From Pontiellaceae bacterium B12227 (lineage in GTDB: Bacteria; Verrucomicrobiota; Kiritimatiellia; Kiritimatiellales; Pontiellaceae), in the NCBI GenBank assembly GCA_029432775.1, contig JAROAZ010000008.1, forward strand, positions 62,001-126,000: 64,000 bases of DNA, in the 5' to 3' direction. Every line of letters starts with the position of its first letter. Positions within the stretch are counted from its first letter, which is position 1. Position numbers and translations under genes: made by a program. Positions 8,416 to 18,792 of the stretch are shown here, one piece after another. The notes below the pieces were generated by a model. The model saw only the letters and a program-made list of their open reading frames with translations. It was not told the DNA's origin and did no database searches.

Positions 8416-9339
8416 ATGAGTGGTAGAGACAAAATAAACGGGCTTATCACCCAGAAAATGATCGATCGCATCACCGAATTAGGTGAATTGCCGTGGCGCA
8501 AGCCATGGACATCCGCATCAATGTGGCCAAGGAACTTAATCAGCCAAAAACGTTACCGTGGGTGCAACGTATTCCTTCTGCATTCCCTTGGATATGCTTC
8601 GCCCTACTTCTTAACTATGAAGCAGGCTAATACCCTTGGCGGGAAGATCCGTAAGGGGGAGAAGGCCTGTCCCGTCGTGTTCTGGAAGATGATTGATCCG
8701 GAAGATAAAAATGCGCCAAAGGATGATCCGGCATCAAAGTGCCGACCGATACTGCGGTATTACTCCGCATTCAATGTGGATCAGTGTGAAGGCATCCCGG
8801 AGGAAAAAATTCCTTCCGTGGAAATTCCCGCGAGGAACGTCTATCCCATCGCGGCCGCGGAAGAGGTGGTTCGTGGTATGCCCAATCCCCCTAAGATCAT
8901 CTACGGAAGATCTCAAGCCTCCTACGCACCATCCTTCGATACCGTGCAAATGCCGAATCCTGAGTGGTTTGAGTCGGATGAGCATTTTTACTCCTGCCTT
9001 TATCATGAGCTAGCGCACAGCACGGGGCATGAATCCCGTCTGGCCCGAAAAGCTATCACCTCACCAAACGGCTTTGGATCCAACCCCTATGCCAGAGAGG
9101 AGCTGGTTGCAGAAATGACTGCAGCCTTCCTATGTGGCCAATGCGGGATCCTGAACGCTGTGGAAGGCAACAGCGCGGCTTATCTCAAGGGCTGGCTCCA
9201 ACGCCTCCATGAGGATCCTTCCCTGCTTATATCTGCGGGGAGCATGGCTCAACGAGCCTTCGACTACATCGTCGATATCCAATGGGAGGAAAAGACTGCT
9301 GCAATGGAAAAACCTCAATCCGACAGAATCGCAGCCTAA
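8416..9339 (+). CDS. ArdC-like antirestriction protein with zincin domain
   Basis: 307 residues. The N-terminal ArdC-type ssDNA-binding domain (about 1-130) shows LPWRKPW, YRGCNVFLL and IRKGEKACPVVFWK. A zincin metallopeptidase domain follows with YHELAHSTGHESRL, i.e. HExxH and the third His, and a later REELVAEMTA that belongs to the fold. Such proteins coat or protect incoming single-stranded DNA and relieve host restriction early after transfer. This supports a conjugation- or mobilisation-derived origin of element A, although no relaxase or mating-pair genes are in the window. Confidence 0.9.
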   Translation: MSGRDKINGLITQKMIDRITELGELPWRKPWTSASMWPRNLISQKRYRGCNVFLLHSLGYASPYFLTMKQANTLGGKIRKGEKACPVVFWKMIDPEDKNAPKDDPASKCRPILRYYSAFNVDQCEGIPEEKIPSVEIPARNVYPIAAAEEVVRGMPNPPKIIYGRSQASYAPSFDTVQMPNPEWFESDEHFYSCLYHELAHSTGHESRLARKAITSPNGFGSNPYAREELVAEMTAAFLCGQCGILNAVEGNSAAYLKGWLQRLHEDPSLLISAGSMAQRAFDYIVDIQWEEKTAAMEKPQSDRIAA

Positions 9340-9356
9340 TCGGAAGGATGAAAATC

Positions 9357-9539
9357 ATGCTGAACATATACCACGACGAACAGGCCATTCGGGCCGAGGC
9401 CATGGCTATGGCCGATGACATGGGTGTTGACCCGGCATTTGCCGCGCACCTGGTCAATACATTCGATCCCATCAGAGTGATCGAGGAACTAACAGCACTA
9501 CAGAAGGAGATTGAAAATGCGTGCCGAGAAACAAAGTAA
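9357..9539 (+). CDS. Hypothetical small acidic protein
   Basis: 60 residues from the ATG at 9357, with GGAAGGA suitably upstream; the ATG at 9348 lies directly against that ribosome site. Acidic and helical, no recognisable motif. Its 3' end overlaps the next gene, so the two are probably coupled. Confidence 0.5.
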   Translation: MLNIYHDEQAIRAEAMAMADDMGVDPAFAAHLVNTFDPIRVIEELTALQKEIENACRETK

Positions 9540-9810
9540 AAAGCTATTCGAGCTGGGAATGGTCGTCATGACTCCCGGCGCCGCTTCACTGCTGGTGGCA
9601 TGCGGAATAGACACCTGCGATATCATTGAACGTCATCAGTCCGGTGACTGGGGAGAACTCTATCCCGATGACTGCAGAGTGAATGATGATGCGGTGCGTT
9701 ACGGTAGCCAGATCCTCTCCGCTTACAAGTTCGAAGAAGGGCAACGGCTCTGGATCATCACTGAGGCGGACCGTTCGGTCACTACGCTGTTGCTACCATC
9801 CGAATACTAA
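9517..9810 (+). CDS. Conserved plasmid-related protein
   Basis: 97 residues from the ATG at 9517 (GAAGGAGA upstream). The pattern GMVVMTPGAAS..., RHQSGDWGEL, ...ILSAYKF and the ending WIITEADRSVTTLLLPSEY belongs to a family found beside ArdC and RadC genes on plasmids and islands. Its biochemical role is unknown. Last gene of the rightward establishment cluster. Confidence 0.8.
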   Translation: MRAEKQSKKLFELGMVVMTPGAASLLVACGIDTCDIIERHQSGDWGELYPDDCRVNDDAVRYGSQILSAYKFEEGQRLWIITEADRSVTTLLLPSEY

Positions 9811-9823
9811 AGAAGAATCATTT

Positions 9824-9845
9824 CCCGGAGGTATTCGCCTCCGGG
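9824..9845. terminator. Strong hairpin between convergent genes
   Basis: CCCGGAGG-TATTCG-CCTCCGGG, 8 perfect G/C-rich pairs, 13 bases after the stop at 9810. No T-tract, so any termination would be weak or bidirectional. Confidence 0.55.
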
Positions 9846-10014
9846 AACTAAATGACTGAAAAATAGTCTGTAAAGGCCTGTCTCGGCCAGTTGGTTCCTG
9901 AATTAACGGGATTAACGAAAAAAGGTGGCATCGTGGATTATTAAGGAGAAACTAGGCGTTTTCAACACGGGAATTAACGCACAAAGAAATGTTAATATCT
10001 AAACGTGGAGTGAA

Positions 10015-13000
10015 TTAAAGATTCTCAATTAAAACCGTATAACACCATCCTTGATGTCTAATGGTAGGGTCTAACAAGTCCCAAAACCTGACGTTGTTCT
10101 GTTGCATATAAGGTCCACAAGTATAACGCATAATATTTGAGATGCGAAAAGTACTTTGTATTGGTGAAATCATTTCTTCACCCCTTGCTGATAAACGAGC
10201 AATACACTTCCCGTCATGGCATAGATTCCTTCCGGAGCGAGTCAGTTGATCACCTCGGCAGACATTGCCTTTAATATACTCTTGGATTAGTTTTTTAACC
10301 TGTGAGTTTTGCCCAGGCCAACCGATATAAACCTCTTTTGGAGATCCGGACAACGCATGATATCCGTCCGTATTTCCCCCTAAATATAGTAACTTCTTGA
10401 ACCAGGATGTCTCTCGAACACCCCACCCTATGCATAAGTGGTCCCTTGCCCTTGTCATAGCAACATAATAGAGCCTGGCCTCCTCAGCCGAATCAACCAA
10501 TTCGGGTTTAACATCTCCATCACTCATAAATGGAAATGATTCTTCCGACGGCATGATTATTACAGAATCATATTCCAATCCCTTCACCTTATGCACTGTC
10601 GACACCGTTATTACGTTCTGCAACGACATCTCCTCGTTTTCCCAACCGACCATTCCGTGATGAGCCTTCAGCCGCTCCAAATCCGAAACCTTGGTTTCTC
10701 GAATGAAGTTTGTTAGATCATCAATGCGCGGTCGTCCGCACTCCTTTCGGATGAGTTCATAAACTTTGTTTAATTGAATGATCGAAGATTCAACATCTGC
10801 ATATGACAGGTTTTTGAAACGCTCTATCAGTTCCTTCCACACGTATGAATCAACAAATGCGAATTGATCCAGAGTAGAACATAAATCTAACAAGCCTCCA
10901 TATGTTCTAAGTTGATACAGAGTCAGATCTTCGCCTCCCAACACATTAATCTTGTCATATTCAACACCGACACTGACTAGACTTTCATAAACGCGTAGAC
11001 ATTCGCGATTGGAGCGGCATAAAACCGCTATAGTTTCATCATTTTCATATGAGCTTCGTGCAAGCTCAATCCCATCATCCCAATTTGAGAAATCCTTTAT
11101 ATTGGCGACATCTGATCTGATAGCTGTGAGTTGCCCGTCTTCTTTCATTCTATCAAACCCGATTGACGCAGAGACTTTGGCAATCATCGAACACGCCCGA
11201 ATAACTATATCAGGAGCTGACCTATAATTTAAACACAGTTGATGTTCTGCTGGAGCAAACCTCTTACTGAAATTGCGGAAGTATGCAACAGCCTCTTCTG
11301 GAGCATCTCTTCGATGCTGCCGAATCCACTGCCGCCTATTCCATGTTAGAATATCTTGATCATCATCACCGATCACCATCGCACCACCGGCACAATGAGA
11401 AACCATGCTTTCTACGACATTGAAGAAATCCTCATTCATGTCCTGAAATTCATCAACTAGAATAGCCCGATATCCCCCAGAAACATCTTTAGAAAACCCT
11501 TCATCATTCGCCATTTTTTGTCCAAATGTATGCACAGCTTTCCCTATTGCATCCTGATCATACTCATCATCCGGGGGTTGATGGCGCAGAGAAAAACTGT
11601 GAAATGTCGAAACATCGAGCCTATTTACATAACTTCCATACCCCAATACTCGGAACAGATCTCTGATCCGTTTTCTAATTTCAAATACAACCGCGCGGTT
11701 AAAAGCCAATACAAGTATCTGCCCAGGGTTGATACCCTGAACATGAATCAAATGCGCACAACGCATCAGCAGCACATGAGTCTTGCCGGACCCGGGCCCA
11801 GCATTTACGAGTAAATTATTTCTATATGGGGCAGTACAAACTGCTTTCTGCTGTTCATTTAATCGATCGATTTCAGCCCCAAAGCGCTCTCTTCGAACAT
11901 GAACAAGGATCTCTTGAAGAATTTCATTTTCCTGAAGGACCTTATCATCAACATCACCAACGACATTCTCTAGAAGTTTTTCAATGTCATCCCCCGTTAA
12001 AGCTTCAAAATAGTCGTCAATGAATTCCCTGCGATTTTCCATGGGCATGACTGAGAGTAAAATCATGCATTGTGCTCTTAATTCTTGTAGGCGATGCTTA
12101 TCAAGCATCTCTGCGTACACATTTTGTATATCATGGGGTTTATCCGGCTGATATTGCTGCCCCTCATTCTGATCAGGCAATGGTTGCGCTGAGTTAAGCG
12201 ATACGATCGTGACCCACTCATCTTCACTACCTTTGAGAGTATAAATCCCAGAGTATTCCAAGAGTTTGAATAGCTGTTTTAACCTAGACAACCGGAGGTC
12301 GTCATCAAATTGGGTGATGAATGAATCAAGGCTGATTTCAATTACATCAAAGAGTCCGTCATCAATTTCATCAATGAACTTAGCCAAATCCCGCATCTCT
12401 TGTGAGTATCTTTCATATTCACGAAGCACAGGAATTGTTGCAGCTCCCACTGCCCAGCAATAGATCGGTGACCCATTAGAATCCAGAGTTTCTTTTATTT
12501 CGATTCCTGAATACCGAGCCAGTCTAAGGGTTGTGTTAATTGCACGATATACTTCGCGCTTAACCTGAATCGAAGCTACTATTGGAACATCTCGGTCACA
12601 TTCCATATCCCCCGATAAATAATAATACTCTGATGTATTACTTCCAATAACCACTCTTCTGAGCTCGATTCTTGGAGGAAACTCTATTTCAACAGGATCT
12701 CTATCGCCATATGCCTTTAGCTCACTAATTGCTTCAATGAATGCTGCGCGCTGTTTTTCAGAGTATCTCACAACGATTTCGCGACAGTTAAGACTATCAT
12801 CCCTGACGGTTAATAATATTCTTCCGATATCATTGATTGTTCCATCCGATTGTTCCGCACCGATTTTCCATTCATCATGAGCAACTGCTTTCACAACTGA
12901 ATGCAACTCCACACCAACGCGACTGCTATACCAATGCAAAAGATCTTTTTCGAATTCCTTGCGAGACAGCCTGTGTAAACCCTCTCCTTTAGCTTTAACA

Positions 13001-16000
13001 ATTACATTGCAGGAGCACTGGACCAATTCCCAATATTGTTCCGAACTTCTGGTGTTGTACCTATTGATTTCAAGTTTCTTCTGATACACTAAATAAGGTG
13101 TTTTATTTAGTTCATGTAGTCCCGCGAATAACTCGTCTAAATCGATACTTCCGACAGCTCCCGTTAACTCAGATATTGAGATACTCATTTCAATAAATTC
13201 ATTTTCGGTTTTTATAACATCAGATGGGCTAGTCCCATTTTCATTGATTGAAGAAGGAGATATTAAAGCCAGTAAGCCTTTCTTCAAACCACGTACAAAA
13301 CGGCCGAATGCCGAACTAGAAGCATCTGACTCCGGTTTATTTCCACATTCCGCGACCACCGATGCACTATCATTCAGGATTGCTAATACTGCGGCCGCGA
13401 TGCGAGAAGCCAGAGTTTTACTTCCAGACAAACCCTGAAGCCCCGCCGGTCTCACTGATAACTTCATGAAAGGAGGATGTCGCCCTTCAACAACTAAAAC
13501 CCCAGCTCTTTCCAACCAGAATAAACAGGATGTTAATTGATTCTCATCATAGGACTTTCCATTCACTCGGATAGTTGCCGGTATCAGGCATACATGTTTA
13601 TCAACCGTTGGGAACTCGACAGATCGCTCAGCACAGTATCCAAGAACCTCCTGTAAGTCAGGAGGGCGTACAGCCTTATCTTGCAACAAGCCAATATTGT
13701 GCTCTAGGTTTCCTCTGTTATACAGCAAGGTTGCATCAACCTGTTCTTTACCGGCTTTTAACCTTTCACCCTTATCACGCCCAATGCGTCCCACCTCCTG
13801 AAGATAGTCTTCAATATATGTTGGAGGGCGGTGATGAATGCATGCATGAATATGCGGAATATCCATTCCCATACCGAAAGCTTTGGTACAAACGAGAACA
13901 TTAGTCTGCCGATCATACAAAGAAGCACAGACCTCCTCTTTCAGGCCTTCCGGCAGACCCGCATGAAATGGTAATGCCTTGAGTTCTGGTACAGACGATT
14001 CAGGTTGGCTGGATAATATATTCAGGAAATCACTTATCATGTGGCAGTCCTTGCGCCTGCTCACAAAGATGATGACTGCACTACTCTTGAGATTCATCTC
14101 TGAAATGATTTTAATAATAGAATTAATTTTCGGATCTTTTGATGGATCCTCTTCATTCTCTTGTACATCTAATGAATTCAAACGAATAAATGGTTGAATC
14201 GGGTGAGGCATTTCACTCGGTAGATCAGAATAAGGACCATATTTTCCAAGACCCACCTCTTTTTCCAAATCCCGTCGATTTCGCTGAGTGACTGTAGCTG
14301 AAGTTAACAGCAGCCGGTGAGGATTGCCTGGAAAAGAACCTTTTTTGAACCATTTGGCGATATACTGGGCAGCATATAGGTAGTCCGGTCGGAATTCGAA
14401 ACCCCATTCGCTGACACAATGTGCTTCATCAAAAACAATAAACTCCAGTCCTCGGTCCATTCTTCGCCGACGCTCGAGAACCTCTGTAAATCGAGAAATT
14501 CGAAACCTTTCGGGAGCAACAAACAATAGTTTTACCCGGCCATCCAATATACCCTGATAAGCATCTTGATTTAACCAGGGGTCTCGACCCCCGCTCAGAA
14601 AATCCACGGACTCTCTAAAATGTCGTTTCCATAACCCTTCCACTTGATCAGCCATTAGCGCTCTCAAAGGGGTAACAACAACAGTCAGACGTCCTGTATA
14701 AGTGGAGCGAAGCAATGCTGGAAGGTGAAATACAATTGATTTCCCTCCCCCTGTAGGTAGCCGAAGCAACAGATCGTCAGTATTCCAAAGCAGTGCATTT
14801 ATCGCTTCTTGCTGAGGTCCTTCTCTGAAATCAGAATACCCCCAGTGTGCTTCAAGAAAGGTGCGATATTCTTCGTAGGTACTCGGAATATCTTTTACAG
14901 CTCTTTTTGGAAAACAAATTTCATCATATATTTCTAAATTTTGCTTATCCAATAGTTCATCGAGAGAATAAAAAGGAAGCGGTTCCCACGGAAGGTCTCG
15001 GCGCATTCCAATGGGCCCATCGCGCAACCTGGAATCTAATATTACTACTGGTAGTTCTAATACACCGCCATCGCTGGTTAGAGTTGCAATCCAACCTGGC
15101 AAGAATGCCGATATGCAATCCCACACATCTTTGCTCGCAACCTTAACTTCGTCAGTTTGATACGGAATAACACCAACATCAGGAACACTGCCCAGCTTTC
15201 CTGCATCATCTCCCGACTGTAGGTTTTCATCATTAGAGCCATCATTAGTAGAAGGAGCCCCAGTGCCAATATCCGAGTGTAAAAGGCAATACCAAGAGTG
15301 CAGAGGGACGTCATCAATTGCTATTCGGACTGGAATATTTCTATGCGATGCCGCCTGAATATATTTTGGTAGATTATCAAGAGAGCATATCTGAACTTTA
15401 TGTCCGTGATCATAAACATACTCTAGCTGCCTGAGAGGCGAATCGAATTGTGTTGCGGTATACGAAAGGCTCGCAAGATGCTTTTGCAGTCGCGAGGCAT
15501 CACCTGTCATACGCATAGCTAAAATCAGGAGTACTCCGTCCTCTTTACATTTTTTAAGAAGGTTCAGAGTACAATGTAGAATATCAGCCAAATATAGATC
15601 ACGATTTTCGGTATCAGGGGAAACAAACAATCGATCAACAGTGAGTTTACTGGCATCTCCATCTGACCACCGAGGCAGGCTAACGCAGGTATTAATCGTT
15701 GAAACCGGATTTCGTTTTATCTCAGATAAATCCAGCCAAGGTGGGGGAGCAGAAAAAATGACCCATCCGCACTTTTCCTCTGCATATCCAATTTCATCCC
15801 GCAGTATCCAGGTATGCGTGTTATTCGCTCCTTTTATTTTAATCAGCCTACGGCCTGTAAGTGCGAGGTCCACGTCAGGAAAGTATTTCAATAATTCCGG
15901 GTCACTAACCCTACGTCCATAGTGCTCATTCCATTCGCGAAATACATCTAAGGGAGAATGAACATTTAACTGATGTTCAGATAATAAGTGATTCGCATCA

Positions 16001-17562
16001 TCCCGTGCTAACCTAAACAAATCATTGCTCAAATAACACAGTGCAGCGGTGTTGCCATGATCAACATGATGATTTGCATGACGCTCTTGATATAAACTTC
16101 TTTGCAAATCATTTTTAAACAACCAGTTTGGTATCATAGACAAACGAACCTGCACGCCAGAGAGACTTGCATCAGACACCACAATTGAAATGATCTTGGC
16201 AAAAAGATCGTCCATATCTACGGCCACTTGAGTGCAGATATCCGGCAGTAGTTCAGGGTCCTGAAGATTCCTTTCAGCAGAGTGGTAAATAACCCGGCAG
16301 TCGACCTTCCATTTAAAAGCCCCACAACCACTTTCAGGGTACAAATTAACTTTATCAGCAACTACTTCATTATTTGGGGGATATGTTCTACCTGAAATAT
16401 CTGATAACAGTTTCCCGTCATGGTGCAGGTTATCCACTAAAGTGTGAATACTCAGGAGCGTATCATTTAAAATAGGTTTAAGTTTTCGATACTGACTTTC
16501 GAAGAGAGCATACGTTTCAGCAGCATCGGCATCGGCCTGATGAGCACTCTGATTTACAATCAAAGCATGACAGTCTTTCCATGGCTCAAGTAGCCAGGAA
16601 ATAATTAGCGTATCCCAAATTCGAATATCCGAGGGGAATTCAACCTCTTGCTTCATCAGAATAGGCCAATCCCATCTGATAAAATTGTGTCCAACTAGAC
16701 AGGGAGATCCGAGGGATTGAATGCTCTTAGTAACGCCATGCTGAAGTTGTTGTTTACTTATCGGCAACCCAGGAGTGCCTTTGACGGCATCTGACCCCTC
16801 AGCATTTTTCCACCCAATTTGGAAAACATCTTCGCCATTGCTTTCGAGATCAATAGCAACTACTTCAGCTTTGATTATATAATCCCGAAGTTGTTCGCGA
16901 ATCAACGGAAGAACATTGGGGCTACACTTATAGTCCGTTAGTAACTTCTTAGATCTGAACACCTTTAAGGGAAGGTCTTGAGGCTGAAAAAAACGGTCGC
17001 AAAAAAAACTATAATCTTTGGATGTAGCTGAATAAAAAGGAGAGATGACGATAGCTTCTAGTAAACGTAGATATTCTCCAAGGTTTTCAGAATTCTTCAG
17101 AGCTTCAAGTAGCTGAATCCCTAAGCGTTTGTCCGGGCTAAGCCGAATCTTAGGTGTAGTTTTAGCTACCTTTTCCCACTCATCGATATACCAGGTAACT
17201 TTAAGGATTCCCTCCCACTCCCCAATGCTCATATTGGCGAGTTCCTCGTTTCTTTGAGCGTCAAATTTAGCTATTTCAATTTTATCTTTTGTATTCAGAA
17301 GTTTCCATCTAACAACTCCTGATTCCCAATCTTGTTTCTTTAGTTTGTAGCGAAAGGCATCACCACCTAGGGCAAACATACAGTATCTGCCTTCAGCATC
17401 CGCAATGTCTTTTGATGGTGCATTTACCAATGCCTTGATATGGGCAAAGAATTCCTTGCCATTTCGGTCTCGAATGAAGCCATAACCACGTTCCGTACAT
17501 TTAACCAACTGTCCGCAGAAAGCATAGTGTAGGAAATGGTCGCTAGTATTCACTGATGACAT
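10015..17562 (-). CDS. Giant CSD-DEDDh exonuclease-RecQ-UvrD fusion protein
   Basis: 2515 residues in one uninterrupted frame. Residues about 10-70 are a cold-shock-like fold (GYGFIRDRNGKEFFAHI). About 233-360 form a DEDDh 3'-5' exonuclease: AIDLES, GHNFIRWD and HQADADAAE. After a long unassigned stretch, about 905-1330 is a RecQ-type SF2 helicase (PTGGGKS, DEAHCVSEWG, GRIGRDKGE). About 1895-2440 is a UvrD-type SF1 helicase (NAGPGSGKT, LVDEFQDMNE, VHKVKGLEYD, YVAMTRARD). Each catalytic motif appears intact. Last gene of the leftward operon, 85 bases after the DUF6998-like gene, and by eye more AT-rich than the methyltransferase. Likely unwinds and degrades foreign or damaged DNA; a defence role is inferred. 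Confidence 0.9.
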   Translation of the reverse strand: MSSVNTSDHFLHYAFCGQLVKCTERGYGFIRDRNGKEFFAHIKALVNAPSKDIADAEGRYCMFALGGDAFRYKLKKQDWESGVVRWKLLNTKDKIEIAKFDAQRNEELANMSIGEWEGILKVTWYIDEWEKVAKTTPKIRLSPDKRLGIQLLEALKNSENLGEYLRLLEAIVISPFYSATSKDYSFFCDRFFQPQDLPLKVFRSKKLLTDYKCSPNVLPLIREQLRDYIIKAEVVAIDLESNGEDVFQIGWKNAEGSDAVKGTPGLPISKQQLQHGVTKSIQSLGSPCLVGHNFIRWDWPILMKQEVEFPSDIRIWDTLIISWLLEPWKDCHALIVNQSAHQADADAAETYALFESQYRKLKPILNDTLLSIHTLVDNLHHDGKLLSDISGRTYPPNNEVVADKVNLYPESGCGAFKWKVDCRVIYHSAERNLQDPELLPDICTQVAVDMDDLFAKIISIVVSDASLSGVQVRLSMIPNWLFKNDLQRSLYQERHANHHVDHGNTAALCYLSNDLFRLARDDANHLLSEHQLNVHSPLDVFREWNEHYGRRVSDPELLKYFPDVDLALTGRRLIKIKGANNTHTWILRDEIGYAEEKCGWVIFSAPPPWLDLSEIKRNPVSTINTCVSLPRWSDGDASKLTVDRLFVSPDTENRDLYLADILHCTLNLLKKCKEDGVLLILAMRMTGDASRLQKHLASLSYTATQFDSPLRQLEYVYDHGHKVQICSLDNLPKYIQAASHRNIPVRIAIDDVPLHSWYCLLHSDIGTGAPSTNDGSNDENLQSGDDAGKLGSVPDVGVIPYQTDEVKVASKDVWDCISAFLPGWIATLTSDGGVLELPVVILDSRLRDGPIGMRRDLPWEPLPFYSLDELLDKQNLEIYDEICFPKRAVKDIPSTYEEYRTFLEAHWGYSDFREGPQQEAINALLWNTDDLLLRLPTGGGKSIVFHLPALLRSTYTGRLTVVVTPLRALMADQVEGLWKRHFRESVDFLSGGRDPWLNQDAYQGILDGRVKLLFVAPERFRISRFTEVLERRRRMDRGLEFIVFDEAHCVSEWGFEFRPDYLYAAQYIAKWFKKGSFPGNPHRLLLTSATVTQRNRRDLEKEVGLGKYGPYSDLPSEMPHPIQPFIRLNSLDVQENEEDPSKDPKINSIIKIISEMNLKSSAVIIFVSRRKDCHMISDFLNILSSQPESSVPELKALPFHAGLPEGLKEEVCASLYDRQTNVLVCTKAFGMGMDIPHIHACIHHRPPTYIEDYLQEVGRIGRDKGERLKAGKEQVDATLLYNRGNLEHNIGLLQDKAVRPPDLQEVLGYCAERSVEFPTVDKHVCLIPATIRVNGKSYDENQLTSCLFWLERAGVLVVEGRHPPFMKLSVRPAGLQGLSGSKTLASRIAAAVLAILNDSASVVAECGNKPESDASSSAFGRFVRGLKKGLLALISPSSINENGTSPSDVIKTENEFIEMSISISELTGAVGSIDLDELFAGLHELNKTPYLVYQKKLEINRYNTRSSEQYWELVQCSCNVIVKAKGEGLHRLSRKEFEKDLLHWYSSRVGVELHSVVKAVAHDEWKIGAEQSDGTINDIGRILLTVRDDSLNCREIVVRYSEKQRAAFIEAISELKAYGDRDPVEIEFPPRIELRRVVIGSNTSEYYYLSGDMECDRDVPIVASIQVKREVYRAINTTLRLARYSGIEIKETLDSNGSPIYCWAVGAATIPVLREYERYSQEMRDLAKFIDEIDDGLFDVIEISLDSFITQFDDDLRLSRLKQLFKLLEYSGIYTLKGSEDEWVTIVSLNSAQPLPDQNEGQQYQPDKPHDIQNVYAEMLDKHRLQELRAQCMILLSVMPMENRREFIDDYFEALTGDDIEKLLENVVGDVDDKVLQENEILQEILVHVRRERFGAEIDRLNEQQKAVCTAPYRNNLLVNAGPGSGKTHVLLMRCAHLIHVQGINPGQILVLAFNRAVVFEIRKRIRDLFRVLGYGSYVNRLDVSTFHSFSLRHQPPDDEYDQDAIGKAVHTFGQKMANDEGFSKDVSGGYRAILVDEFQDMNEDFFNVVESMVSHCAGGAMVIGDDDQDILTWNRRQWIRQHRRDAPEEAVAYFRNFSKRFAPAEHQLCLNYRSAPDIVIRACSMIAKVSASIGFDRMKEDGQLTAIRSDVANIKDFSNWDDGIELARSSYENDETIAVLCRSNRECLRVYESLVSVGVEYDKINVLGGEDLTLYQLRTYGGLLDLCSTLDQFAFVDSYVWKELIERFKNLSYADVESSIIQLNKVYELIRKECGRPRIDDLTNFIRETKVSDLERLKAHHGMVGWENEEMSLQNVITVSTVHKVKGLEYDSVIIMPSEESFPFMSDGDVKPELVDSAEEARLYYVAMTRARDHLCIGWGVRETSWFKKLLYLGGNTDGYHALSGSPKEVYIGWPGQNSQVKKLIQEYIKGNVCRGDQLTRSGRNLCHDGKCIARLSARGEEMISPIQSTFRISNIMRYTCGPYMQQNNVRFWDLLDPTIRHQGWCYTVLIENL

Positions 17563-17647
17563 CCTGAATTAATCGATACGGCCTGCCAAGTTACACCTTG
17601 CATCTGCATTTCCAATGCTTGAAGGAATTGGTCGATCCGATTCATGG

Positions 17648-18100
17648 TTATTTTATGCGCTCCAATTGTTCCCCGGGCGATAGTGAAGCGGCCAGCTTTT
17701 GAACGCGGCTCAATGAAATCTGATACTGGCCATTTTTCGGTCGTTTCCTATCCTTGAATTGCTCCCAGATCAGTTCTCCAGGACCGTTGTAAAATTCATC
17801 GAATGAGCCATCGGGGTTGATTTTGATAATGATGGTGTGCTCCGGGCGGCTCCGAAAAGCAACGCTGTCCCGCTGGGTTGCTTTGATTTCCACTTCTCTG
17901 CCGTCTGGTGATTTAGCATCAAACCCTGCGTTGGAGGCTGACATTAATTCCAAACCGTAGGCATCGGCAACGAGACACTCTCCAATGCTTCCGACCATGT
18001 GTCCATCCGGGGTGAAGTGACGATCGGGAAACATCGTCTCCAGCTTATGAACCGATGCGTAGATATCCTGAACGATAGACTGAAATTCCGAATGGTTCAT
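17648..18100 (-). CDS. DUF6998-like PD-(D/E)XK nuclease-fold protein
   Basis: 150 residues; the ATG overlaps the upstream stop (ATGA) and has GGAGGGTAAGG before it. PDGHMVGSIGECLVADAYG, NAGFDAKSPDG and VEIKAT give the E ... D ... E-x-K arrangement of the restriction-endonuclease-like fold; the SVAFRS and NGPG segments fit the DUF6998 family as I know it. In this operon it may be the effector nuclease or a DNA-end sensor. No activity can be read from sequence alone. Confidence 0.75.
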   Translation of the reverse strand: MNHSEFQSIVQDIYASVHKLETMFPDRHFTPDGHMVGSIGECLVADAYGLELMSASNAGFDAKSPDGREVEIKATQRDSVAFRSRPEHTIIIKINPDGSFDEFYNGPGELIWEQFKDRKRPKNGQYQISLSRVQKLAASLSPGEQLERIK

Positions 18101-18792
18101 ACCTTACCCTCCTCGGCGTCGCGGTCCTGGCGGAGGTAGATGGTGATGTCGGTTTCGGGGATGGTGAAGGTTTTTAGCAGGTCGCGGATTAGGTTGCGCA
18201 GGTGGTTGGCGGAGAGGTTGACCTCGGCGAACAGGCCGGGAACTACTTTAGACGCAACGCGCAGTTTGGCGGGGTCGGAGGAGAAGTAGACGTTGCCGCG
18301 CCGGGTTTTGAAGTCGGGGTTTTCGGGCAGACCAGTGAATCGTTCGTTGTCGCGTGCGTTCAGGATGCGGCAGACCTGCTCGAAGATGCGGCGCCATGTG
18401 TTGACCTCTTTAAAGCCCTGCCCGCAAAGCACGAAGCCGTAGGGGCGTTTGAAGGTAAAGTCTTCTCCGATGCCGTGCGCCTGCTCGCGGTCAAGATCGC
18501 GGATGATGCGGTCATTTTTTTGTTGATCCGATTCCTGGGCCGCCGGCGTGGTCTCCTCTTCCGGCTCGTCGATCCGGACGGCGGTGTATTGCTGCACCAG
18601 TTCCGAGATTTCACCGGACAGCCGATCAAAACCGATCATGCGCTCATTGTAGGCTTGTTTAAACTCCACGCCCTCTTGGAGAGCTTCGGGATCGTTGTGA
18701 TCGATGCTGAGCCAAATGTCATCCGAGAGTGCCAGCATGTTTTCCCGCACCCGCTCCAGATCCTGCAGAATATTACGTATCGTGTTGGTCAT
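18097..18792 (-). CDS. Unknown protein of the defence operon
   Basis: 231 residues, starting within the 3' end of the previous gene with TGGAGAAAAAG upstream. Residues 1-75 look coiled-coil-like. The C-terminal part (FKRPYGFVLCGQGFKEVNTWRRIF ... FTGLPENPDF) resembles a compact alpha/beta domain I cannot name. No catalytic motif is visible. The gene is clearly GC-richer than the SIR2 and giant-helicase genes. Its tight overlap on both sides suggests a fixed partnership with the PLD-like and DUF6998-like proteins. Confidence 0.65.
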   Translation of the reverse strand: MTNTIRNILQDLERVRENMLALSDDIWLSIDHNDPEALQEGVEFKQAYNERMIGFDRLSGEISELVQQYTAVRIDEPEEETTPAAQESDQQKNDRIIRDLDREQAHGIGEDFTFKRPYGFVLCGQGFKEVNTWRRIFEQVCRILNARDNERFTGLPENPDFKTRRGNVYFSSDPAKLRVASKVVPGLFAEVNLSANHLRNLIRDLLKTFTIPETDITIYLRQDRDAEEGKV

